DNA of 64,000 bases from contig NZ_LMJT01000005.1 of assembly GCF_001429395.1 (NCBI RefSeq), positions 213,501 to 277,500 of the forward strand, read 5' to 3'. Origin of the DNA: Allobosea sp. Root381. GTDB lineage: Bacteria; Pseudomonadota; Alphaproteobacteria; Rhizobiales; Beijerinckiaceae. Shown here one piece after another: positions 17,287 to 25,564 of this stretch (positions are counted from its first letter, which is position 1; each line of letters begins with the position of its first letter). Under the pieces are notes generated by a model. It saw only the letters and a list, made by a program, of their open reading frames with translations, did not search any database and was not told the origin of the DNA. The translations under genes and the position numbers were made by a program.

Positions 17287-17916
17287 ATGTCAGCTCTCGT
17301 ACATGTCGTTGAAGCCGATGCGGCCTCGCAGGCCGAGATCGGCTACCTGCTCCAGACATGCGGCTATCAGACGAAGGCCTGGAGCAGTGCCGACGAGATA
17401 CTCCGGAAGATACCGGACGGCGGACGCGAAGGCTGCATCGTCATCGACATGCAGGCCCGCGACGCAGCCGCACCCGACCTCTTCGACCGGCTGAGCAGGG
17501 CCGGTTCGAGCCTGCCCGTCATCTTCCTTGCCGGGCACGGCGACGTTAGGGCCGGCGTACGCGCGATCCAGGCGGGGGCGGAGGATTTCTTCACGAAGCC
17601 GGTGGAGCGCGAGGAGTTCATCGGGGCAATCGACCGCGCGATCGCGCGGCATCGCCTCGCCAATGAGCGGGAGAGCTGGCTCCGCGCGGCGATGATGCGG
17701 GTGCAACGGTTGACGAGACGCGAGCGCGAGGTCTTCGAACGCGTCGTCCGCGGCAGGATGAACAAGCAGATCGCGTTCGAGCTCGGGACGACGGAGCGCA
17801 CCATCAAGGCCCACCGTCAGAAGGTCATGGAGAAGCTCCAGGTCCGCTCGGTCGTCGAGCTCGTCTCCTGCGCCGAGCGGCTCGGTCAGTTCCGGCCTCC
17901 GCTAGATGTGGCTTGA
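17287..17916 (+). CDS. Orphan FixJ/NarL-like response regulator with atypical receiver
   Basis: 209 residues. The receiver domain (about 1-120) has acidic residues Glu9/Asp11, the phospho-acceptor Asp54 in IVIDMQ and Lys104 in FFTKPV. The usual Thr/Ser is Ala82 (FLAGHGDV, compared with ITGHGDV in FixJ). The C-terminal LuxR-type helix-turn-helix is intact (RLTRREREVFERVV through VMEKLQVRS). The ATG at 17287 is preferred over 17266 because GGGGGA sits 6 bp upstream. No histidine kinase is nearby. Loss of the Thr suggests altered phosphorylation signalling; this is inference. Confidence 0.85.
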   Translation: MSALVHVVEADAASQAEIGYLLQTCGYQTKAWSSADEILRKIPDGGREGCIVIDMQARDAAAPDLFDRLSRAGSSLPVIFLAGHGDVRAGVRAIQAGAEDFFTKPVEREEFIGAIDRAIARHRLANERESWLRAAMMRVQRLTRREREVFERVVRGRMNKQIAFELGTTERTIKAHRQKVMEKLQVRSVVELVSCAERLGQFRPPLDVA

Positions 17917-17930
17917 TGATTTTGCGTGGA

Positions 17931-18050
17931 ACCACGCCGTCATCCTGGGCAACCGAAGTCGTCCCAGGATCCTTCATGGGGCGATGGCCTGCCTTATGAT
18001 CCACCCCGGAGCGGCGCGGCTGCGCCGCTTGTTCAGGATGACGGCGCGTT
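17931..18050. repeat. Large imperfect palindromic intergenic element
   Basis: The outer arms (ACCACGCCGTCATCCTGGGC at 17931-17950 and GTTCAGGATGACGGCGCGTT at 18031-18050) are near-perfect inverted copies, with inner stems such as GCGGCGC/GCGCCGC. This is a dispersed extragenic repeat type; a shorter relative lies at 25388-25433. It fills most of the gap before the next gene. Confidence 0.6.
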
Positions 18051-18131
18051 TCCAACTGACCTCATCCGGTTAGCCCCGTGAGGATGCAGGGGCCGGCCGT
18101 ACGTCTATCCACTCCATGATTGGACTGAACC

Positions 18132-18794
18132 GTGTCGTTACCTCGCCACAACCCGGACGGGTTGAAGACGCCGCGGGCCGCCGCGGTCGCCGGCATCCTG
18201 TTTTCGGTCCTGCTGCTCCTGGCGGTCCTGCTCGTCCTGCAGACCCTGCGCCTGCACCCGCGCGATCCGGGCGAGTGGCTCGGGGCGCAGTCCTGGAAGG
18301 TCGCCCTGGCGCTGAACCTGATCCCCTTCGCCGGCATCGCCTTCCTCTGGTTCATGGGCGTGCTCCGCGACCGGATGGGAGCACAGGAGCACAAGCTGTT
18401 CGCGACGGTGTTTCTCGGTAGCGGGCTGCTCTTCGTCGCGATGCTGTTCACCGCCGCCGCCGCCATCGGTGCGATCCTGATCACCCATGCGGCGCTGCCG
18501 CGAGAGCTCTCCGGGTCGGTGACCTTCACCCTGGCGCGGGCCTTCGCCTACAACCTGACGAGCATCTACGCGATGAAGGTCGCCAGCGTCTTCCTGCTGA
18601 CGGCCTCGACCATCGTGCTACGCACTGGGATCACCGCACGTTGGACGGCCATGGTCGGCTATGCCGCCGCAGCGTTCATCCTGCTCGGCAGCCATGCCGT
18701 CGACTGGGCGTTCCTGGTTTTTCCGCTCTGGGTTCTCATCGTCAGCGGGGACATCCTGCTGCGCGAATACGGGCATGCCGGGCCGTCGTCCTGA
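18132..18794 (+). CDS. Hypothetical six-helix integral membrane protein
   Basis: 220 residues with about six hydrophobic segments (roughly 19-40, 60-78, 92-115, 142-160, 172-190 and 193-208) joined by short charged loops. There is no recognised catalytic motif. The start is GTG at 18132, with no strong ribosome binding site visible. It runs convergent to the SulP gene, 17 bp apart. Family not recognised. Confidence 0.7.
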   Translation: MSLPRHNPDGLKTPRAAAVAGILFSVLLLLAVLLVLQTLRLHPRDPGEWLGAQSWKVALALNLIPFAGIAFLWFMGVLRDRMGAQEHKLFATVFLGSGLLFVAMLFTAAAAIGAILITHAALPRELSGSVTFTLARAFAYNLTSIYAMKVASVFLLTASTIVLRTGITARWTAMVGYAAAAFILLGSHAVDWAFLVFPLWVLIVSGDILLREYGHAGPSS

Positions 18795-18811
18795 AAAGTG
18801 CCTCCGCCCCG

Positions 18812-20482
18812 TCACGGCCTCGGCTCCGAGAGCGCGCGCACCGCATCCTCGAGCTCATCGAAGGCGAGCGTCGCATCGGGACCGTCGAAGAGCCCCGCGC
18901 GCTGCAGAATCTCGCGAGGCTCCTTGTGGAGCTCGGCGATCGCGAAGGCGAGCCCCAGCTCGGCCAGCTCGGCCCGCAGCTGCCGGAGCATCGCGGCCGC
19001 CGTCGAGTCGATCTGTGCCACGGCGCCGGCATCGAGTACGAGCCATGCCGTGCCGGCCGGCGTTTCGCGAGCGATCGCCTCGAAGCGCTCGCGGACATAG
19101 TCGGCATTGAAGAACAGGATGCTGCCCTGGACCATGAACAGCACCATCCCAGGCAGCGGCGTCGCATTCGCAGTCCGGTGCAGCTTATAGAATCCCGGAC
19201 GGCCCGGAATGCGCCCGAGCAGGGCGTCGCGCGGGCGCATCTCCTTGAGCAGGACGTGAAGCAACGTGCCGGCGATCGCGATGACCACGCCGCTGAGGAC
19301 ACCGAGACTGATGGCGCCCCACATGCTGATCAGCGCGAAGGCGAATTCCACGCGGCTGACACGCCAGATCTCCCGAAGGCCCTGAACGTCGATCAGGTTC
19401 AGAGCGGCGAAGGCCAGGATCGCGCCCAGCGCCGGGTTCGGCAGAAGACGCAGCGCGTCGTTGAGAAAGAGCAGCAGGCTCGTCAGCGCAAGGGCCGCAA
19501 CCAGCCCCGAGACCTGCGAACGGGCGCCCGCCGAGATATTTATCGCGGTTCGCGAGTCCGAAACCGTGACCGGGAAGCCACTGAACAAGCCGGAGAAGAT
19601 GTTCGCGGTACCAAGCCCGGTCAGTTCCCGGTCCGCATCGATCTCGAAGTGATCCTTGGCTCCGAAGCTGCGGGCTGCGACAAGGCCCGAACTGACGGCG
19701 ACGAGCCAGATCGCAGCGGCGCCGAGCAGGAGGTCGGTGAGAGGCAACCGGGAGATGTCGGGAAGCGCGAGCGCCGGCATACCGCTCGGCAGGCTGCCGA
19801 TCACCTTCATGCCGCGGCCCTCGAGATCGAACAGGGCCGAGCCGACACCGGCGAGAATCACCACGACCAGCGGCCCGGGAATTGGCGAACGCAGGCGTGC
19901 CAACAGAACGAGCAGCCCGAACATCGCACCACCGAACATGACGGATGGCCAATGGATCAGGCCAACCTTCCGGAGGATTTCGGCGAGCGGCTGCATCAAC
20001 CCGTCCGACTCGATCCGCACCCCGGTGAAGCGGCCGATCTGACCGACCAATATCGAAATCGAAATCCCGGAGATGAAGCCGATCAGGATCGGGCGGGACA
20101 GGAAGGAGGCGACCACCCCGAGACCCAGCCTCCCCGCGAAGATGCACATGACGCCGACCATGAGTGCCAGCGCCGCAGCGGCCGCGACACGGTCCGCCGG
20201 ATTGTCGAACCGCATGTTTGCGAGCGCCGCGGCCAGGACCGTCATCGTCGCCGCGTCGGGCCCGACCATCAGCTTGTGCGACGGCCCGAGCAATGCGTAG
20301 CCGACCAGCGGCAGGATGCTGGCATAGAGCCCGACTTCGGCCGGCAATCCTGCGATCGCGGGGTAGGCGATGGCGCTGGGAATGGCGACCGCCGCGACCG
20401 CAAGCCCTGCCGTCAGGTCGAAGCGCAGCCATTCCAGCCTGTAACCCCGCATGCCGCTCAAAATTGGAAGGCGGACGCTCAT
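18812..20482 (-). CDS. SulP-family anion transporter with STAS domain
   Basis: 556 residues. An N-terminal transporter domain of 10-14 helices includes the SulP segment AIPSAIAYPAIAGLPAEVGLY (split here as AIPSAIAYPAIAG and LPAEVGLY). A C-terminal STAS domain (about 435-556) has the VLDAGAVAQIDSTAA core. SulP proteins move sulfate, bicarbonate or related anions across the inner membrane; the ion is not evident. The ATG at 20482 with AGGAGAGG upstream is preferred over GTG at 20488. It follows the CHAD gene by 42 bp on the same strand. Confidence 0.9.
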   Translation of the reverse strand: MSVRLPILSGMRGYRLEWLRFDLTAGLAVAAVAIPSAIAYPAIAGLPAEVGLYASILPLVGYALLGPSHKLMVGPDAATMTVLAAALANMRFDNPADRVAAAAALALMVGVMCIFAGRLGLGVVASFLSRPILIGFISGISISILVGQIGRFTGVRIESDGLMQPLAEILRKVGLIHWPSVMFGGAMFGLLVLLARLRSPIPGPLVVVILAGVGSALFDLEGRGMKVIGSLPSGMPALALPDISRLPLTDLLLGAAAIWLVAVSSGLVAARSFGAKDHFEIDADRELTGLGTANIFSGLFSGFPVTVSDSRTAINISAGARSQVSGLVAALALTSLLLFLNDALRLLPNPALGAILAFAALNLIDVQGLREIWRVSRVEFAFALISMWGAISLGVLSGVVIAIAGTLLHVLLKEMRPRDALLGRIPGRPGFYKLHRTANATPLPGMVLFMVQGSILFFNADYVRERFEAIARETPAGTAWLVLDAGAVAQIDSTAAAMLRQLRAELAELGLAFAIAELHKEPREILQRAGLFDGPDATLAFDELEDAVRALSEPRP

Positions 20483-20524
20483 GGGCACCTCTCCTGGAGA
20501 GCGCGCATCCCCGCCATCGGGGCG

Positions 20525-22117
20525 CTATCGCGCCAAATCGGCCAAGTCGTCTCGTGCGGCTGCCGCCTTGGCGAGCGCTGTCTTGGGATCGATGTCGCAG
20601 GCAGCTGCAGCGAGCCCGGCCGCAAAAAGCGTCTGCTCGCTTTGGCTCTCCCCCGCGCTCTCCAGGGCATAGGCCAGCGCGATGGCATGGCCGCTCCGGG
20701 CATCGTTGAGCCCGCCGAGCAGGTCCTGCATCCGTGTCAGCTTGACGAGGAGCTTCCCGCTTCGCTTGGCGCCGATCACCGGACGAAAGGCCTCGATGGC
20801 GTAGCGCAGCTTCTTGGCGCCAACCCGGATGTCGTGCTGGCGGTCGGGAGCGCAGCGCTCCAGATGCCGGCTCGCCTTCAGGAAGGCCTGGAGGCGGCGG
20901 TGGAGGCGATCCTGCACGAACTCCGCGACAGGGCCAGCGCGCAGCTCGGCGTGCTTGGCCGAGATGGATTGTGAGCCGGACAATGCGGCCAAACTTCCGA
21001 TGAGATCGAGGCAGAAGTCGAGCATCGCGGGCGACCGCCCAAACCCTAGGATGTTGGCATGGGCCTCGCGGCGGCGGCGCTCGAAAGCCTCGATGAGCGC
21101 ATCCACCCCTGGTGCATGGGGATGGCCAAGCCGCAGAGGCTCCAGCACGCCATCGCAGAAGACATCGAGCTCGCGGGCGCCTCCGAGAAATTGCGCAAGC
21201 GAACGCAGGCGACCGGACAGGGCCGCCGCCTCCGGGCCGAGGATCGGCTTGAGGAACCACAGGATTGCGCGCAGCCGCCTGAGCCCGATCCGCCCGCGGT
21301 GTAATGCGTCCTGCCCGCCGCCGGAGGGCAGCAGCGCAAGATTGTCCATGAGAGCCGCCGCAGAGTTCCGGCAGATGCTGTCCGCAGCCTCCTGCATGGT
21401 CATCCCATCGCGGAGATCGCCAGCGGAATCACCGCCCGGATCCTCGCGCTGCGCATGCAGCAGCTGGAAGCCATTCTCACCATGCGAGCGCAGGGTAGGG
21501 GTCGCCGATACCTTCGCGGAAAGCTCGCGCGCCAGATCGAAGAGGGCGGCGGGCGAGCTTTCCGCGAAGGTATCGGCGACGCGTTCCAGCCGCAGCTCGC
21601 AGATGCGCTCGATGCCGCCGCCCGCTGCAATCGTTCCGCTATCCAGGCTTGCGACTATGCTGGCGCCATCGCGGTCGATGACGCTCGTACCACGACGGAG
21701 ATCGAGGTCGAACACCGGCAGCAGCTTACCGAGTGCCCGACCACCGAGGCGCGTTTCGAGCGGCGTTGCCGCGACCGATTTCCGGGTCGGCGCGTCGCCC
21801 TCGACGTCCTTGGTCCAGCAGGGGGCTGCGGACAGCACCGAGACGCTACCGGCCGCCTCGATACGCTGGACGCGCTTTCGCCCCTGTACACGAACGGACA
21901 GCCGATAACCCGCGCGACGAAGCTTTTCGCGCCTTGTATCGTAGTAGACGGTTCTGAAGGCTTTCGCGCGCCCCGCTGCCTTCGCGCCCGCGGCCCGCAG
22001 GAGCTTCAGGACCAGGCGCCGGTCGCCTTCGGCGAAGCGCAGCCTCAGCATCTTGGTGCCCGGATCGACGCGATCCTGATCCGTGAGAGGCGACAACGAG
22101 CGGTCCATCACTGCCAA
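20525..22117 (-). CDS. CHAD-domain protein with N-terminal CYTH-like region
   Basis: 530 residues. The N-terminal part (about 20-200) resembles a degenerate CYTH/triphosphate-tunnel domain (MLRLRFAEGDRRLVLKLL, RTVYYDTRREKLRRAGYRLSVR). The C-terminal half is a CHAD domain with paired conserved His/Arg/Lys helices: HRGRIGLRRLRAILWFL and RQHDIRVGAKKLRYAIEAF. CHAD domains bind polyphosphate. The start is uncertain: TTG at 22117 has GAAGG at good spacing, while ATG at 22108 lacks one. It lies 18 bp after the DUF2950 gene. A 28-bp inverted repeat lies inside the coding sequence. Confidence 0.85.
   Translation of the reverse strand: MAVMDRSLSPLTDQDRVDPGTKMLRLRFAEGDRRLVLKLLRAAGAKAAGRAKAFRTVYYDTRREKLRRAGYRLSVRVQGRKRVQRIEAAGSVSVLSAAPCWTKDVEGDAPTRKSVAATPLETRLGGRALGKLLPVFDLDLRRGTSVIDRDGASIVASLDSGTIAAGGGIERICELRLERVADTFAESSPAALFDLARELSAKVSATPTLRSHGENGFQLLHAQREDPGGDSAGDLRDGMTMQEAADSICRNSAAALMDNLALLPSGGGQDALHRGRIGLRRLRAILWFLKPILGPEAAALSGRLRSLAQFLGGARELDVFCDGVLEPLRLGHPHAPGVDALIEAFERRRREAHANILGFGRSPAMLDFCLDLIGSLAALSGSQSISAKHAELRAGPVAEFVQDRLHRRLQAFLKASRHLERCAPDRQHDIRVGAKKLRYAIEAFRPVIGAKRSGKLLVKLTRMQDLLGGLNDARSGHAIALAYALESAGESQSEQTLFAAGLAAAACDIDPKTALAKAAAARDDLADLAR
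21501..21580. repeat. 28-bp perfect inverted repeat inside the CHAD coding sequence
   Basis: The arms at 21501-21528 and 21553-21580 are exact reverse complements, with a 24-nt spacer. On the coding (minus) strand the right arm encodes VADTFAESSP and the left arm ELSAKVSAT, in different frames. The open reading frame is kept. The structure would form a very stable hairpin in the mRNA. Confidence 0.9.
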
Positions 22118-22135
22118 AGCCCGGCCTTCATCACG

Positions 22136-23071
22136 CTACTGCTTCTCCGACGCGACCTTCTCCCAGCCCTTGTCCGGATTGAAGCTTTGCATGCGGGCCG
22201 CAATGCGGCCGGTGCCGGGACCGAGGTCTTTTTGATAAACCGTGCCCGCGTGATTGAGCATGAAGCTCATCACCCCGGACCTTCCATATTCCGCCGGATA
22301 GGCCAGGAGGGCGAAGCCTCCGATCATCCTGCCCCCCGCGACATAATCGATGGCGCCGCCGGGTGCCGCAGGTCCCTGCCGCTTCAGGACCTTGTAATAG
22401 TAGCCGTGGAAGGGGCTTCGCGTCTCGCCCGCCCGGTAGCCTTCCGCAGCTGCTTCCGCAGCGAGCTCTCCGAGGGGACTGCGCTCTTCGCCCGCCGCAC
22501 TGTCCCAATAGAGGCCATCCCTGGCATTGGCGCGGCTGATGATCCTCTGCGCATAGATGCCGGCGCCCTGGCCGGTACGGTCCTTGGCTGCATACTCCTG
22601 CTGCGCATCGAAGAAGGCGAGGCTGGCCTGGATCGTGGCGAGCTCGTTGCGGCCGATCCGCCGGGCAATGATCTCCTTGCGGCCGGCTTCGACATCGAAC
22701 TTCCAGCCACCACCGCTGCGCATGATCGGGATCGGGAACGGGAATTCGTCCGGCCCCACCAGCAGCGTCGCCGTATCCGCCTTCTCGCTGACCGTGTGAC
22801 GGCTGTCATAGGCCTCGAGGAAGCGCCGGCGGTCGGAGGCATCGGCAACCGCGTCGCCGGAGGACAGGACATCACGCCCGGCGCCGCCCAGGATGGCGCG
22901 CAAGCGCTTCGCATCGCTGCCGCGCGCCGCCTCGACCAGTGCCGACGCCGCCTCGGCCGGCGATTTGAAGGCTTCCTGGGCACTCGCGCCGGTCGCCAAC
23001 GCGAGAGTTCCGGCCGCGCTCCCGCAGAGCAGACAAAGGAGCAGGCGCGCCGCTGACCATGCGATCATCAT
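22136..23071 (-). CDS. DUF2950 exported protein
   Basis: 311 residues. A signal peptide ends at about ATGASA-QE (residue 32). The mature protein has the DUF2950 hallmarks: AxxALVEAARGSDAKRLRAILG near the start, GYYYKVLKRQGPAAPGGA, and a late GVMSFMLNHAGTVYQKDLGP segment. The function is unknown; the family is found in the periplasm, often beside DUF3300 proteins, as here (49 bp from the next gene upstream). It is the first of a minus-strand run followed by the CHAD and SulP genes. Confidence 0.9.
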   Translation of the reverse strand: MMIAWSAARLLLCLLCGSAAGTLALATGASAQEAFKSPAEAASALVEAARGSDAKRLRAILGGAGRDVLSSGDAVADASDRRRFLEAYDSRHTVSEKADTATLLVGPDEFPFPIPIMRSGGGWKFDVEAGRKEIIARRIGRNELATIQASLAFFDAQQEYAAKDRTGQGAGIYAQRIISRANARDGLYWDSAAGEERSPLGELAAEAAAEGYRAGETRSPFHGYYYKVLKRQGPAAPGGAIDYVAGGRMIGGFALLAYPAEYGRSGVMSFMLNHAGTVYQKDLGPGTGRIAARMQSFNPDKGWEKVASEKQ

Positions 23072-23120
23072 GGAACTGCATCCCCACCATCCGATACCGG
23101 CCTGATGCCGGCGATCCTTA

Positions 23121-24815
23121 TCAATGCCAGGCGCCTCCGGCCGGCAGCCGCGCCCCGGACGCCTTCCATTGCTCGAGGGTCTGGAAGGGCACGCCGAGCC
23201 GGCGGTAGTCGACCCGCAGATAGCCGTCCGCGCCGCGGTTCACCGCCCAGGGCGCGACACCCTGCACCTCCTGCGCGATCACGCCGACATAGGGCCGCTG
23301 CGAGCCGTTATAGGCGAAGCGGTAGAAGCCGATCCCGCTGTCGAGACGCCCGATCAGCATGATGTCGTGCTTGAGCTGGATGTCGGATCGCCGCCCGCCA
23401 CCGCCGCCGCGTCCTCCGCCCCCTCCGCCACGTCCGCCACCCGCGCCGACCCGGCCTCCGCCGCCGTAACCACCACCGCCGACCCGGCCTCCGCCACCGT
23501 AACCGCCGCGCATTGCCGGACCGCCGGCCATGGCGCGCGGACTGGGCCCGCGCGCCATGCTGGCATGCCCGCGCTGCGACTGCAGGCTCGCGGCCCGGCC
23601 CGGCTGCATGTTGCCGAAGGCGCCATCGCGCGCCGGGCCGCCACGGTTGGCGCCGGCATTCGGGCGCTTGGGCTGGGTCGCGGCCCGCTGCCCGCCGCGC
23701 CCGCCATCGGCTCCCGGTCTTGCGCGCTCGCCTCCCGGACGATCCGCCCGGCTGCCGGCACCGGCACGATCTCCAGGCCCGCGATCAGGCCGATTGGCCG
23801 CGCTCGCGCGGTCTCCCGGCCTCTGCTCCGGCCGGACCCCTGCCGCAGCTCCGGCGCCCCCGAGACCGCCTTCGGGACGGAGCACCTGGTCGCCGCCGCG
23901 CCCGCGAAAATCCATCCGCCCCTCGGCCCCAGACCTCAGATTGTTGTTGCCCGCAAAACGCTGCTGGACGTTGTTGTTGCGGTACTGGACGCCGTGGCGA
24001 TGCTGGGGATTGTGCTCCCAATGCGTCACGCGATTGCGGTCGACATTGATGTTGTTGTTGTTCCAGTTGACGTTGCCGCCCCAGTAATTGCCCGTGTTCC
24101 AGCGCCCCAGCGCGTAGCCCGCCCCGAATGCAAGTCCGGTCGCGACGACGCCCGCCGCGATGTAGCCGGTATAAGGGAAGTAATAGGGTGGATAGGTTGG
24201 ATTGGGCCAGGAACCGTAGACCACTCCGGGATCGTAATACGGCACATAGACCGTCCCCGGCTGTGTAGGCTCGATCACGATCGTCTGCCGGCCGCTTTCC
24301 TGTCGGACGCTGACCGTCTGCTGGGAACCGGACGAGAGCTTCTTGGCATCATAGGCACGTGTCCGCATCCGCTGCACGCCATCCATCACATCGGGCTGCT
24401 GGGCGAGGACCGCGTCGCCCAGCTTCTGCGTCCAGTCGAGGTTCTTGCTCATCATCTCGAGCACGGAGGGGGTGGCGACGAGCGACTTCACGCTGACGTC
24501 CCAGGGCTGTTTCTCGGCCGCGGCCTTCAGCGCATCCCCCTTGAGCTTCTTGTTGGAACTCACCCATCTGTCGGCCTGGACCACCTCGAGCGGATAGGTC
24601 GAGGCCATCAGCACCTGCGCCAGCAGCGTGTCGGGATAAAGCGCGATCGGCGCGACGAGCGCGTCCAACTGCGCGCTGCTCAGCAACTGCTCGCTTTGGT
24701 CCGCCGGAGCGCCGGCCGGCGGTTGAGGCTGAGGCTGAGGCGAAGACGTCTGCGCGAGCGGCTGGGACACCAGCCCACAAGCGACGACGCAGGCCAGCAC
24801 GATACGCGCAGACAT
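23121..24815 (-). CDS. DUF3300 exported protein with Gly-rich linker and S74-like C-terminal domain
   Basis: 564 residues. A signal peptide ends near PLAQ (residue 21). The DUF3300 domain (about 45-270) has LDALVAPIALYPDTLLAQVLMASTYP (split by its Pro turns). Next come Asn-rich (NVNWNNNNINVDRNR) and Arg/Gly-rich low-complexity regions, including the repeats GGYGGGGRVGG. The last 85 residues begin RRSDIQLKHDI and continue with FYRFAYNG and YVGVIAQEV, which resembles the S74 intramolecular chaperone domain of tail spikes. The ATG at 24815 has GGGAGAAAG upstream. Role unknown; probably periplasmic or surface-exposed. Confidence 0.85.
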   Translation of the reverse strand: MSARIVLACVVACGLVSQPLAQTSSPQPQPQPPAGAPADQSEQLLSSAQLDALVAPIALYPDTLLAQVLMASTYPLEVVQADRWVSSNKKLKGDALKAAAEKQPWDVSVKSLVATPSVLEMMSKNLDWTQKLGDAVLAQQPDVMDGVQRMRTRAYDAKKLSSGSQQTVSVRQESGRQTIVIEPTQPGTVYVPYYDPGVVYGSWPNPTYPPYYFPYTGYIAAGVVATGLAFGAGYALGRWNTGNYWGGNVNWNNNNINVDRNRVTHWEHNPQHRHGVQYRNNNVQQRFAGNNNLRSGAEGRMDFRGRGGDQVLRPEGGLGGAGAAAGVRPEQRPGDRASAANRPDRGPGDRAGAGSRADRPGGERARPGADGGRGGQRAATQPKRPNAGANRGGPARDGAFGNMQPGRAASLQSQRGHASMARGPSPRAMAGGPAMRGGYGGGGRVGGGGYGGGGRVGAGGGRGGGGGGRGGGGGRRSDIQLKHDIMLIGRLDSGIGFYRFAYNGSQRPYVGVIAQEVQGVAPWAVNRGADGYLRVDYRRLGVPFQTLEQWKASGARLPAGGAWH

Positions 24816-24922
24816 GGCTTTCTCCCGTGGAAGGGCGCCGGCGTCAGCGACGCTCCCGAGCTCTTCAAGACACATGAACCGGCTGAGTCCGGAAAGGCAC
24901 TCACCGGCCGCAGAAGGGCCGT

Positions 24923-25162
24923 TCACCTCTTCGACGCATAGGCCTTCTCGGCTTCCTGAAAGGAACGAAAGGCCTCGACATTGGCGCGACCGGCCCGGAT
25001 CGCCTCGTCCATCCGGCCGTCATGCTTCATGGCGTAGTCCTCGAGGAACACATCCATGACGCAGCCTGCCGTTCTGTTGCAGGCGAAGGCATCGTTCTGA
25101 CCGGCGGAGGCAAGAAGCGCGGCCGTCGCCAAGATGCCTCCCAAGACAATTCGACTGATCAT
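24923..25162 (-). CDS. Small exported cysteine-containing protein
   Basis: 79 residues. The signal peptide MISRIVLGGILATAALLASA ends near residue 20. The short mature domain has two cysteines (FACNRTAGCVMDVF) that may form a disulfide, followed by a charged helix (GRANVEAFRSFQEAEKAYA). The ATG at 25162 has GGGAG upstream and opens at the signal peptide. It lies 107 bp upstream of the DUF3300 gene on the same strand. Not recognised. Confidence 0.72.
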   Translation of the reverse strand: MISRIVLGGILATAALLASAGQNDAFACNRTAGCVMDVFLEDYAMKHDGRMDEAIRAGRANVEAFRSFQEAEKAYASKR

Positions 25163-25564
25163 GACGCTAACTCCCGCACCGGCGGCGGCCAGGGCGACGC
25201 TGATGGTTCGGTGCGCAGTCAGCCTGCCCCGGCATATGCCGGCGCCTGATCTTAAACGAATGAGCGCGGCAAGAACTTGTCCCCAAGGACAATACGTCCG
25301 GCGCAACGCTTGTGCCGAACCTCGGTTCACCGTGCTTGGAAGCTGGCCTGAAATCCATCATGTGGTTTCGAGGATTATCATCCCGACGCGTCATTCCGGG
25401 TCGGCGCCGCATGCGCGGCTTGTCCGAATGACGAAGAGATTGATGACAGGCAATCGGAGGACCGAGCGCCGGCGGTTGCGAAACTCTTAAACTGGGCCAG
25501 CATAGTCCCCAGCGCAGGGCGGGTCGCAGCGCGCCCGGACAAACGGAATGGAACAGGTATCCCG
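25163..25564. other. Divergent intergenic region, 402 bp
   Basis: No supported gene. It should hold promoters for the minus-strand small exported protein and the plus-strand TIM-barrel/cupin gene. Visible features are an inverted repeat TTGTCC-CCAA-GGACAA (25277-25292), a near-match to an EcfG promoter on the minus strand (TGAAC-N16-CGTT ending at 25303; the first base is wrong) and a dispersed palindrome at 25388-25433. Confidence 0.5.
25388..25433. repeat. Dispersed palindromic repeat
   Basis: The arms GCGTCATTCCGGG and TGTCCGAATGACG are imperfect inverted copies around GCGCCGCATGCGCGGC. The element is of the same type as that at 17931-18050. It lies about 130 bp before the TIM-barrel/cupin gene. 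Confidence 0.55.

Noticed and set aside
18641..20974. A 777-residue plus-strand open frame
   Set aside because: It lies antisense to the SulP and CHAD genes, is rich in Arg/Asp/Gln/His and has no domain, as expected for the complement of GC-rich coding DNA.
25303..25330. Second EcfG promoter (TGAAC-N16-CGTT on the minus strand)
   Set aside because: The first base of the critical GGAAC box is wrong, and the site is about 140 bp from the gene start.
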